This document shows positions 22,222 through 30,920 of a stretch of DNA of 30,991 bases, piece after piece. How positions within the stretch are numbered: position 1 is the first letter of the stretch; every line of letters starts with the position of its first letter. A program made the position numbers and the translations under genes. The notes below the pieces were generated by a model. The model worked only from the letters and a program-made list of their open reading frames with translations. It did no database searches and was not told where the DNA came from. Source of the DNA: JAUIEH01 sp964483375 (GTDB lineage Bacteria > Pseudomonadota > Alphaproteobacteria > Caulobacterales > Maricaulaceae); NCBI GenBank assembly GCA_964483375.1, contig CAZABJ010000034.1:1-30991 (forward strand), read 5' to 3'.

Positions 22222-23166
22222 TTATTCCGCCGCGCGGGTCAATCGGTCGCAAATCGCTTCGCCGAGGCCTTCGTTCGGAATCGGCGCCACGGCGATGCGG
22301 TCGTAACCCGCCTCGTCGAGCGCGCGAAGGGCGGCGAACAGGCGCGCGGCCGCCTCGACCAGGTCCCCCCTCGGCGAGAGATTTAGCGTCGCCCAGCCGA
22401 CCGGACCGAAACCAAGAAACGCTTCTCCGGGTTCAGGCGCTGTGGCGTTCAGGCGCAAGCGGGCGCGTGCGGGCGCATAATGCGTCGCCAAAAGTCCCGG
22501 CGACCGCGCCGCGTCGCCTTTCGGCGGGGCGCCCCCGAGCGGTCCCGTGACCGCTTCAATGTCCGCGCGCGCAATCGCCCCGGCGCGCAACAAACGCAGC
22601 GGCGCCTCATAGGCCGCCACGACCGTGGATTCCACGCCGTGCAAGGACGACCCGCCATCGAGCACAAGCGCCACTTCCGGGCCGAACGCCTCCGCCACAT
22701 GGGCCGCGGCGGTGGGGCTCAAGCGACCTGAGCGATTGGCGGACGGAGCGGCGAGGGGACGGCCCAGCGCGGCGATGACCGCGCGCATGGCGGGGTGGCT
22801 GGGAACCCTGAGCGCAATGGTGTCCAACCCAGCGACCGCCAGCGCCGCGATCGGCGCGGCGTCGCGGCGTTTGAGCACCAGGGTGAGCGGACCGGGCCAG
22901 AAGCGTTGGGCGAGCGCGGCGGCGGGGGGCGGGAAAACGCCAAGCGCCTCCGCCGCGGCGACGTCTGCGACATGGATGATTAAGGGATTGAAGCGCGGGC
23001 GGTTTTTGGCCGCGTAGGCGCGGGCGATCGCCTCGGGGTTCGTTGCGTCGCAGGCGAGGCCGTAGACGGTCTCGGTCGGCAGTCCGACCAACCCGCCTTC
23101 AGCGAGAATGGCGGCGGCCTGCGCGATCGCCTCTGGGTCGCATGCGCGCCGCGTCGGGCCGGTCAC
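22222..23166 (-). CDS. tsaC: L-threonylcarbamoyladenylate synthase, Sua5/TsaC2 type
   Basis: 314 aa. Makes threonylcarbamoyl-AMP from threonine, bicarbonate and ATP for the t6A37 modification of tRNAs. The YrdC-like domain (about 10-200) shows GLVGLPTETVYGLACDA, AKNRPRFNPLIIHV (the Lys/Arg motif), FWPGPLTLVL, LRVPSHP and the SxN motif in APSANRSG. A second, C-terminal Sua5 domain (about 225-310) identifies the long TsaC2 form rather than short TsaC; SPGLLATHYAP is the linker motif. The start ATG overlaps the stop of the b561-YceI gene by four bases (ATGA), so the two are coupled, although no shared function is obvious. Confidence 0.94.
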   Translation of the reverse strand: MTGPTRRACDPEAIAQAAAILAEGGLVGLPTETVYGLACDATNPEAIARAYAAKNRPRFNPLIIHVADVAAAEALGVFPPPAAALAQRFWPGPLTLVLKRRDAAPIAALAVAGLDTIALRVPSHPAMRAVIAALGRPLAAPSANRSGRLSPTAAAHVAEAFGPEVALVLDGGSSLHGVESTVVAAYEAPLRLLRAGAIARADIEAVTGPLGGAPPKGDAARSPGLLATHYAPARARLRLNATAPEPGEAFLGFGPVGWATLNLSPRGDLVEAAARLFAALRALDEAGYDRIAVAPIPNEGLGEAICDRLTRAAE

Positions 23167-24470
23167 TCCGCGCGCGTCGCCTCGACACGGGCGCGCACGG
23201 TGACGTCGAAACCGAGATAAGCGCCCGGTTCGTCGTTGCGCATCCCCAAAGCCAAGTCGCGCCGGTCTATGGTGACTTCGCCCTCCATCCGCGCGCGGTC
23301 GCCGTTGATGGCCAGCGAGAACGGCAGCGTCACCGGAATGGTCACGTCCCTGACCGTCAGCTCGCCGTCAGCCTCAAAGGCGTCACCGCCCACAGAGCGG
23401 AACCCGGTGGTCTGAAAGCGCGCCTGGGGGTGAGCGGTGACGTGAAACCCGTCCGCTCGCGGGATCTGGCTGTCGAGATAGGCGACCCCCGTCTCAAGGC
23501 TGTCGCCGTCCACGAGCACGGTTGCGCGCGACGCGTCCAAATCCTCGGGGTCGAAGCGAATGTCCGCTGTCCAAGCCGCGATCACGCCTTGGACCGCTTC
23601 GCCTTCCCACATCACCTCGAAGGTCAGCGCGCTCGCGACGGGATCCACGGTCCAGTCCGGCGCGCCCGTGACCGGTACCAGCGAGCGCGAGGCCGCCTCG
23701 CCGCCCGCATCCGCAGTCGGCGCTTCTTGATCCGCCTCGGCGAGGACGGGGCCGTCCTCCCCGCGGTCCAGCGCGCCCCAAGCCAGGCCTCCGGCGAGAA
23801 CCGCCAGCGCCAAGCCGCCGGCGATGACGCCGCCGCGCGCAGGGTGCGACACGCCGGATGTCTTGCCTGCGAGCCCCGGGGCCATCCGGGCGAGGACGCC
23901 GTCACGGTCGATGACTTGGTGTTTCACCACGGCGCCGACGTGCAAGAAAAGAAGGCCAAGCGTGCTCAGCGCTAAAATTTCGTGCGCCTCGAGCAACACC
24001 GGCTCGATGGCTACTTTGGTTTCATAGGAGAGGTCGGCCAGGCCTGGGATGTGGGGCCACTGCAAGGCGGAGATTTGGAAGAGGAACGTCTCAATCTCGA
24101 GCGGGGAGGCGGAAACCATCACCCAGCCTGACAGCGGGATCGCCAGCATCAGGAAGTAAAAGCCGAAATGCACCGTGTTCGAAGCCGCGCGCTCCCACCA
24201 TGTCAAACTATCGGGCAAGGGCGGCGGCGGATTGAGGATCCGCCATGCGATCCGCGCGATGCTGAGGAACAACACGGCAAGCCCGATGGTCTTGTGCAGC
24301 TGGAAAATCGCAAACAAGTCCGCCGCGGCGACGTCGCCGGTCCCGGCGGCGAGTTGCCGGTTGGCGTCGGACATCCACAGCCCGACGGGGATGAGACTGA
24401 GAATGGCGACCGCGATCAGCCAATGCAGCGTGATCGCGACGCTGGTGTAGCGTTTGGTTTCGGCCGCCAT
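23163..24470 (-). CDS. Cytochrome b561 - YceI fusion protein
   Basis: 435 aa. The first half is a four-helix cytochrome b561 with heme-ligand candidates His16 (TLHWLI), His59 (QLHKTIG), the AHEIL His and the FLHVGAVVKH pair, expected in the inner membrane for quinol-linked electron transfer. A fifth hydrophobic helix (GGVIAGGLALAVLAGGLAWG, about 215-235) crosses the membrane, then an acidic linker leads to a YceI-like beta barrel (about 265-432: WTVDPVASALTFEVMWEG, ADGFHVTAHPQARFQTTGF, RRDLALGMRN). The ATG at 24470 is chosen over a TTG at 24482. YceI domains bind isoprenoid-type lipids such as ubiquinone. In other bacteria the two are separate neighbouring genes; here they are one polypeptide. 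Confidence 0.92.
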   Translation of the reverse strand: MAAETKRYTSVAITLHWLIAVAILSLIPVGLWMSDANRQLAAGTGDVAAADLFAIFQLHKTIGLAVLFLSIARIAWRILNPPPPLPDSLTWWERAASNTVHFGFYFLMLAIPLSGWVMVSASPLEIETFLFQISALQWPHIPGLADLSYETKVAIEPVLLEAHEILALSTLGLLFLHVGAVVKHQVIDRDGVLARMAPGLAGKTSGVSHPARGGVIAGGLALAVLAGGLAWGALDRGEDGPVLAEADQEAPTADAGGEAASRSLVPVTGAPDWTVDPVASALTFEVMWEGEAVQGVIAAWTADIRFDPEDLDASRATVLVDGDSLETGVAYLDSQIPRADGFHVTAHPQARFQTTGFRSVGGDAFEADGELTVRDVTIPVTLPFSLAINGDRARMEGEVTIDRRDLALGMRNDEPGAYLGFDVTVRARVEATRAE

Positions 24471-24541
24471 TCTCGCCCCCAATCCACGACGTGTCGGCGG
24501 GCCGGACGCAAACCGAAGCCGCGTCAGGCCCCCGATCGACC

Positions 24542-25204
24542 TTACTCAGGACGTTGGATGAACTCGGCTTCAATCTCAATGGTCACGTCGGACGCGACCG
24601 AGCCCTGCCAGTTGTCCAAGCCGAAGGCGGTGCGGTCGAAGGAGCCTTCCGCGGAGAAGCCAAGCGCGCCGACGCCCGCAAAGGGATGCTCGGCCAGAGC
24701 GCCGTTCAGCGTGACATGCAGGCTCACCGGCGCGGTGACGCCGAGAAGGGTGAGATCGCCTTCGACCACGGCGTGGGCGAGGCCGCCTTCGTGCTCATCC
24801 TCGGCGAGGGTCACCGAGGTGCTTTGGAAGGTCGCTTCGGGGAATTCGCCGACGCGGAAGGCCTCGTCGCGCAGCTCTTGGTCGAAGTCGACGTCGCGAC
24901 GACGCTCAGGCGAAATGTCGTCATAGTCGGTTTCGATGGAGGCGGGGTTGATGGTCGCGCTCACCGAGATGTTCTCGAGGTTCTCAGGGTCCCATTGCAG
25001 GGTCGCGTCGAAGTCGGTGAAACGGCCGGTGTAACGGGCGAGGCCCAGGTGCAAAACGCGCCAGGTCACCGAGGCGTGGGTGGCGTCCAGGCCATAGGTC
25101 CCGGCGGGGGCTTCGATGGCCGGCGCGTCAGCGACGGCGTCATCTTGGGCGAATGCCGGCGCGGCGAGCGCGATTACGGCGGCGGAAGCGAGAAGAGTGC
25201 GCAT
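24542..25204 (-). CDS. YceI family periplasmic protein
   Basis: 220 aa. Signal peptide MRTLLASAAVIALAAPAFA, cleavage before QDD. The mature part is a YceI lipocalin-like barrel: AGTYGLDATHASVTWRVLHLGLARYTGRFTDFDATLQWD, then EAFRVGEFPEATFQSTSV, GDLTLLGVTAPVSLHVTLNG and FDRTAFGLDNWQGSVASDVTIEIEAEF. Members bind long-chain isoprenoids in a central pocket. AGGAG lies upstream of the ATG; the frame is open to 25261 but the signal peptide fixes the start. It lies 71 bases before the fusion gene and after the lipoprotein copy, giving three YceI domains in a row. Confidence 0.93.
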   Translation of the reverse strand: MRTLLASAAVIALAAPAFAQDDAVADAPAIEAPAGTYGLDATHASVTWRVLHLGLARYTGRFTDFDATLQWDPENLENISVSATINPASIETDYDDISPERRRDVDFDQELRDEAFRVGEFPEATFQSTSVTLAEDEHEGGLAHAVVEGDLTLLGVTAPVSLHVTLNGALAEHPFAGVGALGFSAEGSFDRTAFGLDNWQGSVASDVTIEIEAEFIQRPE

Positions 25205-25265
25205 GAGAAGCCTGCTCCTAAAGTTGCGGCGGACCGTTGTAGTCCATCCCCTGCGGCTCATTGAC

Positions 25266-25290
25266 GCGTCGCATATGGACCCCGCGACGC
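25266..25290. repeat. Inverted repeat GCGTCGC-N11-GCGACGC
   Basis: Perfect 7-base arms at 25266-25272 and 25284-25290 around an 11-base loop containing ATATGG. It lies between two yceI genes, about 60 bp upstream of the second start, so it could be an operator or a transcript hairpin. Confidence 0.4.
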
Positions 25291-25304
25291 ACCGCGTCGA
25301 GCCC

Positions 25305-25318
25305 CCAAGGCGCCTTGG
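25305..25318. repeat. 14-base perfect palindrome CCAAGGCGCCTTGG
   Basis: A fully self-complementary 14-mer in the intergenic space after the lipoprotein YceI stop. Without a loop or T-tract it fits a protein-binding site better than a terminator. The binding protein is unknown. Confidence 0.45.
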
Positions 25319-25342
25319 AGGAGTTCACGAAAATTTGTTGAG

Positions 25343-25957
25343 CTAGTTTCCGCGGCGGACGAATTCGGCCTCAATCAGCACTTCGACTTCATCGCCGACG
25401 CCGAAATTCAGATAGGCCGTCGCGCCGAACTCCGACCGCAAAAACGTTGTTTCAGCGGAGAAGCCGATGACATCGCTGAACCGGAGCGGATCGAACGACG
25501 AGCCGTTGAAGGTCACCGCTAAAGTCACCGGCCGCGATTCGCCTCGGAAACTGAGATCGCCGGTTACGTTGGCGGTGTTTTCCCCCGTCATTTCCACCGA
25601 CGTGGAGATGAAGCGCATTTCGGGAAACGCGTCGCCGTTCAACAAGCCGTTGGCGGTTGCGATTTCCTGATCGAAATCGGGAAGTCCCGTGTTCACAGAC
25701 ATAGGATCGAGCGTCGCTTCGAGCCGGCTTGCGGCGGGATTGTCGGGGTCGAACTCAAGGGCGGCGTCGAACGTGTCGAACCGGGCGACATAGCGGGAGA
25801 GCCCGCCGGCATGCGCTACGCGCCAGATGACGCTGGCGTGGTTGGGATCCAACCGGTAGGCGCCGGAGGGAGCGTCGCCGATTTCCGCCTGTGGCGCGGT
25901 GGCGCAGCCGGCGGCGACGGCGAGCGCGGCGAAACCCGCCAGGATCCCAAGACGCAT
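25343..25957 (-). CDS. YceI family lipoprotein
   Basis: 204 aa. The N-terminus MRLGILAGFAALAVAAGC carries a lipobox ending at Cys18, so this copy should be lipid-anchored, unlike its soluble neighbour. The YceI barrel follows: GAYRLDPNHASVIWRVAHAGGLSRYVARFDTFDAAL, GDAFPEMRFISTSVEM, GDLSFRGESRPVTLAVTFNG and FLRSEFGATAYLNFGVGDEVEVLIEAEF. AAGGAG sits eight bases before the ATG. It is the first gene of the yceI group and diverges from the acyl-CoA dehydrogenase across 137 bp. Sequence is clearly related to, but well diverged from, the next YceI. Confidence 0.93.
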   Translation of the reverse strand: MRLGILAGFAALAVAAGCATAPQAEIGDAPSGAYRLDPNHASVIWRVAHAGGLSRYVARFDTFDAALEFDPDNPAASRLEATLDPMSVNTGLPDFDQEIATANGLLNGDAFPEMRFISTSVEMTGENTANVTGDLSFRGESRPVTLAVTFNGSSFDPLRFSDVIGFSAETTFLRSEFGATAYLNFGVGDEVEVLIEAEFVRRGN

Positions 25958-26094
25958 CGTTTCTCTCCTTTATCCCGACCCTGTGTCGACCATGGCGGGA
26001 GGCGCAGCGCAAGCGCTTCGCCGAAGCGCGGCTGGGCGAGTCGTTTCCAGCCGACTATGTTGGTCAGACGACGCGCATTGTGAGGAGCCAGTCG

Positions 26095-27885
26095 ATGACA
26101 TACGCCGCGCCGGTCCGCGATATCCGCTTTACGCTTGAAGACGTCGTCGCAATGGACGGGCTGAAAACCACTGGCGCGTTCGACGAACTCACCGGCGATC
26201 TCGTGGCCGCCGCGCTTGAAGGGGCGGGCAAGCTCGCCAGCGATATTCTCGCGCCCTTGAACAAACCCGGTGATTCCCAGGGCTGCACGCTGGCCAATGG
26301 CGTGGTCACCACGCCGGATGGGTTCAAAGAGGCCTACGCCCAATTCGTTGAAGGCGGCTGGCAAGGCACGTCGTTCAGCATGGACCATGGCGGCATGGGC
26401 TTGCCGCGCGCGATGGCGCTGGCGGTTTCGGAGATGATCCAGTCTGCGAATATGAGCTTCGGACTTGGTCCCATGCTCACGCTTGGTCTCATCGAGGCCC
26501 TCTTGGCCCATGGCTCCTCAGCGTTGCGCGAGACTTACCTGCCGAAGCTCATTACGGGCGAGTGGAGCGGGGCGATGAACCTCACCGAGCCGCAGTCCGG
26601 TTCGGACCTTTCCACGCTTCGCACGCGCGCGGTTCCCGCCGGCGACGGAACCTACCGGCTCGACGGCCAAAAGATCTACATCACTTGGGGCGACCATGAT
26701 TGCGCCCCCAATGTGATCCACTTGGTGCTCGCTCGCTTGCCCGACGCGCCGGAAGGCACCAAAGGGGTCTCGCTGTTCTTAGTGCCAAAAGTTCTTCCTA
26801 ACCCGGACGGCTCGCCCGGCGCGCGCAACGACCTGCGCTGCATCGGCTTGGAGCACAAGCTCGGCATCCATGGTTCGCCCACATGCACCATGCAGTTCGG
26901 CGGTTCGGAGGGCGCGGTCGGCTGGCTGGTCGGCGAAGAAAACCGCGGCTTGGCCCATATGTTCACGATGATGAACGCCGCTCGGCTGCATGTGGGCGGC
27001 CAGGGCGTCGGCGTCGCCGAACGCGCCTACCAACAAGGCCTGGCCTATGCGCGGGATCGCCGCCAAGGCCGCTCGCCTGCGGGGGAGGCGAACGCGCCGA
27101 TCATCACCCATCCCGACGTGCGCCGCATGCTGATGACCATGAAGGCGAAAATCGAGGCGGCGCGTGCGATTTGCTACGCCACCGCGGTGGCGTCGGACTA
27201 CGCCGAGCACCTTGACGAAGCCGACGACCGCGCGATGGCGAAGCGCCGTGAGGATTTGCTCACGCCCATCGCCAAGGCGTGGAGCACCGACATGGCGTGC
27301 GAGGTGACCTCGCTGAACATCCAAATCCATGGCGGCATGGGGTTTGTCGAGGAAACCGGCGCAGCGCAGCACTATCGCGACGCGCGCATCACCCCGATCT
27401 ATGAGGGCACAAACGGCATCCAGGCCATCGATTTGGTTTCGCGCAAATTGGTGATGGACCGCGGCCATGCAATGCGCGAGCTCATCGAAGACATCCGCGA
27501 AAACGCCGAAACGATGGCGCTCTCCTCCAACCCGCAACTGCCGGGCCTGGCGCGTCGACTGTCCGACGGCGCCGACGCGCTGGAGCGGGCGTGCGCGTGG
27601 ATGTTGAGCGAGGATCGCGCGAACGAAGACCGCCTCGCCGGCGCGACGCCGTTCCTGACCCTCGCGGGCGACGTGATCGGCGGGCATTACCTCTGCGTCG
27701 GCGCGGTCTCCGCTCAACGCCGCCTCAAAGATGAGGAGGGCGACGCGGCGTTCCTGCAATCGAAAATCGATCTCGCCCGCTATTACGCCGAGACCGTGCT
27801 CGCAGCGGCGCCGAGCGCCGTCGAGCCGATAACCTCAGGCGCGGCGATTTTGTTCGACACGCCCGAAGAGCTGCTCACGGCCTAG
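26095..27885 (+). CDS. Acyl-CoA dehydrogenase (long, about 600-aa DmdC-like type)
   Basis: 596 aa. FAD-dependent alpha,beta-dehydrogenation of an acyl-CoA. The long form has an N-terminal extension and an extra C-terminal domain. Visible features: MDHGGMGLPRAM, the FAD/substrate block MNLTEPQSGSDLSTLRTRA, KIYITWGDHD, RCIGLEHKLGIHGSPTCTMQFG, NIQIHGGMGFVEETGAAQHYRDARITPIYEGTNGIQ (split here as family core; the Glu in YEGTNG is the catalytic base position) and a C-terminal helical domain from about 465. The ATG at 26095 has GAGGAG eight bases upstream and begins the family-typical MTYAAPVRDIRF. The frame is open from 25891 but the added stretch is Arg-rich. Chain-length specificity is unknown; DmdC and PHB-linked homologues are similar. 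Confidence 0.94.
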   Translation: MTYAAPVRDIRFTLEDVVAMDGLKTTGAFDELTGDLVAAALEGAGKLASDILAPLNKPGDSQGCTLANGVVTTPDGFKEAYAQFVEGGWQGTSFSMDHGGMGLPRAMALAVSEMIQSANMSFGLGPMLTLGLIEALLAHGSSALRETYLPKLITGEWSGAMNLTEPQSGSDLSTLRTRAVPAGDGTYRLDGQKIYITWGDHDCAPNVIHLVLARLPDAPEGTKGVSLFLVPKVLPNPDGSPGARNDLRCIGLEHKLGIHGSPTCTMQFGGSEGAVGWLVGEENRGLAHMFTMMNAARLHVGGQGVGVAERAYQQGLAYARDRRQGRSPAGEANAPIITHPDVRRMLMTMKAKIEAARAICYATAVASDYAEHLDEADDRAMAKRREDLLTPIAKAWSTDMACEVTSLNIQIHGGMGFVEETGAAQHYRDARITPIYEGTNGIQAIDLVSRKLVMDRGHAMRELIEDIRENAETMALSSNPQLPGLARRLSDGADALERACAWMLSEDRANEDRLAGATPFLTLAGDVIGGHYLCVGAVSAQRRLKDEEGDAAFLQSKIDLARYYAETVLAAAPSAVEPITSGAAILFDTPEELLTA

Positions 27886-27958
27886 CGCGCCGTTCTGCGC
27901 TCGCTTGACGGCTGCTTCGGGCCGCCCCACGGGAACGCGGATCGCTGTGGAGACCGCC

Positions 27959-29032
27959 ATGCCTGATGACGCCCAAGCGCCTGAGCGGCCGAAACTTCGC
28001 TATCCACACGCCGCCCCAGAGGTCGGCGCGGCGACGGCGGTCGCTGAGGGCGTGGTCTGGCTGCGCGCGGGGCTGCCCTTCGGTCTTGATCACATCAATC
28101 TTTACCTTCTGGCGGACGGCGATGGCTGGACGCTGGTTGACGCCGGATTGGGCGATCCTGCGACCGAAGCGCTGTGGTCAGGTCCGTTTTCCGATGCGCT
28201 CGGCGGCAAGCCGATCAGGCGTGTCATCTGCACGCATATGCATCCCGACCATTTGGGCATGGCGGGCGATTTGTGCCGCCGGTTCGACGCGCCGCTTTGG
28301 ATGTCTCGGCTGGAATATGTGGTCGCGCGGATGCTGGTGGCGGACACGGCCCCGGCGCCGGAACAGGGCGTAGCCTTCTATCGCGCCGCGGGTTGGGAGG
28401 AGGCGCAACTTGAGCGCTACCGCAAGCGTTTCGGCATGTTCGGGCTTGGCGTCCGGAAAATGCCTGACGCCTTCACCCGGATCGAGGATCGCCAAAACAT
28501 AGAGATCAACGGAGAGACCTGGCGGGTCATCACCGGTTCGGGCCATAGCCCCGAGCATGTGTGTCTCTGGCAGCCGGAGCGAAAGTTGTTCGTGTCGGGC
28601 GACCAGGTTCTGCCGCGCATTTCGCCCAACGTATCGGTATGGCCGACCGAACCGGGCGCGGATCCGTTGGCGGATTGGCTGTCCTCCTGCTGGCGCTTGA
28701 TGGCCGCGATTCCCGACGATGTCCTGGTGTTGCCAAGCCACAACGAGCCGTTTTTCGGCCTCCACGCGCGCTTGGACGCGCTGATCTCAGGCCATGAACG
28801 CCGGCTCGCCCGTTTGCTGCGCGCGCTTGAAACGCCCAAGCGGGTCGTCGATGTGTTTCCCATGGTGTTCGGCCGCTCGATTGACGACGGCGACTTGTCC
28901 ATGGCGACGGGGGAGACCCTCGCGCATCTGAATTATCTCGTAAGACGCGGCCGAGCGCGCTACGAACCGGGCGGGGACGGCGCGGCGCGGTTTGTTGCGA
29001 CCGGCGACGACGGGGATGATGAGCTGCTGTGA
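27959..29032 (+). CDS. Metallo-beta-lactamase-fold hydrolase
   Basis: 357 aa. Di-metal hydrolase with the motif H93-x-H95-x-D97-H98 (CTHMHPDHLGMAG), then ITGSGHSPEHVCLW, the bridging Asp in FVSGDQVLP and a final His in LPSHNEPF. A helical C-terminal extension (about 265-340) resembles that of thioesterase- or lactonase-like members. No signal peptide, so it is cytosolic. The ATG at 27959 follows GGAGACCGCC; an upstream frame from 27905 has no better site. It lies 73 bases after the acyl-CoA dehydrogenase on the same strand, which suggests an acyl-CoA or lactone substrate, but the sequence does not decide this. Confidence 0.9.
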   Translation: MPDDAQAPERPKLRYPHAAPEVGAATAVAEGVVWLRAGLPFGLDHINLYLLADGDGWTLVDAGLGDPATEALWSGPFSDALGGKPIRRVICTHMHPDHLGMAGDLCRRFDAPLWMSRLEYVVARMLVADTAPAPEQGVAFYRAAGWEEAQLERYRKRFGMFGLGVRKMPDAFTRIEDRQNIEINGETWRVITGSGHSPEHVCLWQPERKLFVSGDQVLPRISPNVSVWPTEPGADPLADWLSSCWRLMAAIPDDVLVLPSHNEPFFGLHARLDALISGHERRLARLLRALETPKRVVDVFPMVFGRSIDDGDLSMATGETLAHLNYLVRRGRARYEPGGDGAARFVATGDDGDDELL

Positions 29033-29122
29033 GCGATGCGCGCGGGGTGGATGCGCCCGCGTCAACGGTTATGGAATGGCTCAGGTGTAGCGTGACCGAG
29101 TGATGAGGCGGATGGGCCGGAC

Positions 29123-29911
29123 ATGAACCAGCAGACCGAAGCGCATGGCGAAGAAGCGACGAAAAAGGGCGGGCTGTCCGAGATCGTTCGATTCATCGGC
29201 GGCGCCGCCGTCGTTTTTCTGGCGATCACGACCGTGTTGTTCCGGAGCTTCTACATCCCTTCGAGCTCCATGGTGCCGACGCTGGAAGTCGAAGACCGCG
29301 TCATCGTGCTGAATTTCGTCTATGGCTGGTCTCGCCATTCGTTGCCCTTCGGCGTCGGCGACCTCTTGCCCGCGGGGGCGGGGCGCATTTTCGGGCGCCT
29401 GCCCGGCCGGGGCGACGTCGTTGTGTTCCGCCATCCCAATGGCGGGGAATACCTCATCAAACGGGTCATCGGCCTGCCCGGAGACCGCGTGCAGATGCGG
29501 GCCGGGCGACTGCATATTTGCGAAGCGCCCTGCGCCTCTAATGATGACTTCGAGCTCGTCGAACGGGAAACCACAGGCCAGGTTCGCTACCGGACCTATC
29601 AAGGCGAAATCGTCAGCGTCCGCCGTTACACCGAAACGCTGCCGAACGACCGCAGCTACACCACCTATGAGCGTGTCGACCGGGTCAATGGTTCAGGGCG
29701 CAACACCCCCGTTTTCACCGTTCCGGAGAACCGCGTCTTCGTGATGGGCGACAATCGCGACGCCTCCAACGACAGTCGGTCTTCCAGCCTCGGTTTCGTA
29801 CCGACCGGAAACCTGCTCGGACGGGCGGTCACGGTGTTCTTCACCCTCAAGAACTGCCGAGAAGAGCCTGGCCTCACTTGCCCCAGCGGCCGGGTCTGGC
29901 GTCCCCTCTAA
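29123..29911 (+). CDS. lepB: Signal peptidase I
   Basis: 262 aa. Cleaves signal peptides of exported proteins at the outer face of the inner membrane. A single membrane helix lies at about 22-40 (VRFIGGAAVVFLAITTVLF). Catalytic Ser49 is in FYIPSSSMVPTL and the general base Lys113 in LIKRVIGLPGD. The last conserved box is VMGDNRDASNDSR, and GRAVTVFFT follows. The large insertion with two Cys (HICEAPC) and the later pair (KNC and LTC) could form periplasmic disulfides. The ribosome site is weak (GGGCCGGAC). It is not beside rnc or era, which in many Alphaproteobacteria accompany lepB, so a second signal peptidase elsewhere is possible. Confidence 0.95.
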   Translation: MNQQTEAHGEEATKKGGLSEIVRFIGGAAVVFLAITTVLFRSFYIPSSSMVPTLEVEDRVIVLNFVYGWSRHSLPFGVGDLLPAGAGRIFGRLPGRGDVVVFRHPNGGEYLIKRVIGLPGDRVQMRAGRLHICEAPCASNDDFELVERETTGQVRYRTYQGEIVSVRRYTETLPNDRSYTTYERVDRVNGSGRNTPVFTVPENRVFVMGDNRDASNDSRSSSLGFVPTGNLLGRAVTVFFTLKNCREEPGLTCPSGRVWRPL

Positions 29912-30011
29912 GCGAGCCTAATCCGCGCAGTGATGTCTCAACGCGCTGGGATTCGCCTGCGTCCCGCTTTAGCTTTGTCCTCTGACGACTGAGGAACAGG
30001 GAGGGCGCGCG

Positions 30012-30911
30012 ATGAGCACGCTGGCGGGCAAGACCATTCTCATCACCGGCGCGAGCCGCGGCATCGGGCTTTCGATCGCCAAACGCTGCGCGGTTGATGG
30101 GGCGAACGTGGCGATCCTGGCGAAAACCGCTGAGCCTCATCCCAAATTGCCGGGGACCATCTACACCGCCGCCGAAGAGATCGAAGCCGCCGGCGGCTCG
30201 GCCTTGCCCGTCTTGTGCGATATTCGCGACGAAGAGCAGGTGGAAGCCGCAGTCAAACAGACCGTCGAACGCTTCGGCGGGGTGGACGTTTGCGTGAACA
30301 ACGCGTCCGCCATCTTCCCGATGCCGACGCTCTCGACCCCCGTAAAGCGCTGGGACTTGATGAACCAGGTCAATGCGCGCGGCACCTATCTGGTCACCCA
30401 AAAATGCCTGCCGCATCTGTTCGAGGCGGCCAACCCCCACATTCTGACCCTGTCCCCGCCGCTCGACATGAAGGCGAAATGGTTCGCGCCGCACGTGGCC
30501 TACACCATCGCAAAGTTCGGCATGAGCTTATGCGTGCTCGGCTGGGCGGAGGAATTCCGCGAGAAGGGGGTGGCGGCCAACGCGCTGTGGCCACGCACCG
30601 CCATCGCCACTGCGGCGGTGGAAAACGTGCTCGCGGGTTCGGAAGGTATGAAGCAGTGCCGCACGCCTGAAATCCTCTCAGACGCCGCCTATCTAATGCT
30701 CACGAAACCCGCACGAGAGTTCACGGGCAACTTCATCATTGACGACACGTTTTTGTTCGAAAACGGCGTCACCGATTTCGACCAGTATCGCGTAGACCCG
30801 ACCAAGCCGCTCCTGCCGGACTTCTTCGTGCCCGACGACGTCCCCGCTCCGCCCGGCGTGCAGGTCGCCTCTTTGGAAGAGCTCATGGCCGCCGGCGCGG
30901 GCGGGGGGTGA
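30012..30911 (+). CDS. Short-chain dehydrogenase, HSDL2-like
   Basis: 299 aa, NAD(P)-binding Rossmann protein. The cofactor motif is TGASRGIG, followed by NNASAIFPMPTL and the Tyr/Lys pair in VAYTIAKFGMS. The catalytic Ser position is in LTLSPPLDMKAKW; this SPPL signature, the long AKTAEPHPKLPGTIYTAAEEIEAAGG loop and the C-terminal FIIDDTFLFENGVTDFDQYRV are typical of the hydroxysteroid-dehydrogenase-like 2 group, whose bacterial members are often linked to fatty-acid metabolism. GGGAGG lies seven bases before the ATG. The C-terminus adds about 30 residues beyond the fold. It converges with the partial gene at the window end, nine bases apart. Confidence 0.92.
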   Translation: MSTLAGKTILITGASRGIGLSIAKRCAVDGANVAILAKTAEPHPKLPGTIYTAAEEIEAAGGSALPVLCDIRDEEQVEAAVKQTVERFGGVDVCVNNASAIFPMPTLSTPVKRWDLMNQVNARGTYLVTQKCLPHLFEAANPHILTLSPPLDMKAKWFAPHVAYTIAKFGMSLCVLGWAEEFREKGVAANALWPRTAIATAAVENVLAGSEGMKQCRTPEILSDAAYLMLTKPAREFTGNFIIDDTFLFENGVTDFDQYRVDPTKPLLPDFFVPDDVPAPPGVQVASLEELMAAGAGGG

Positions 30912-30920
30912 CCCTAGGCC

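Noticed and set aside
25891..26094. N-terminal extension of the acyl-CoA dehydrogenase frame
   Set aside because: The added residues are Arg-rich and overlap the divergent YceI lipoprotein gene; the ATG at 26095 has a strong ribosome site and the family-typical start.
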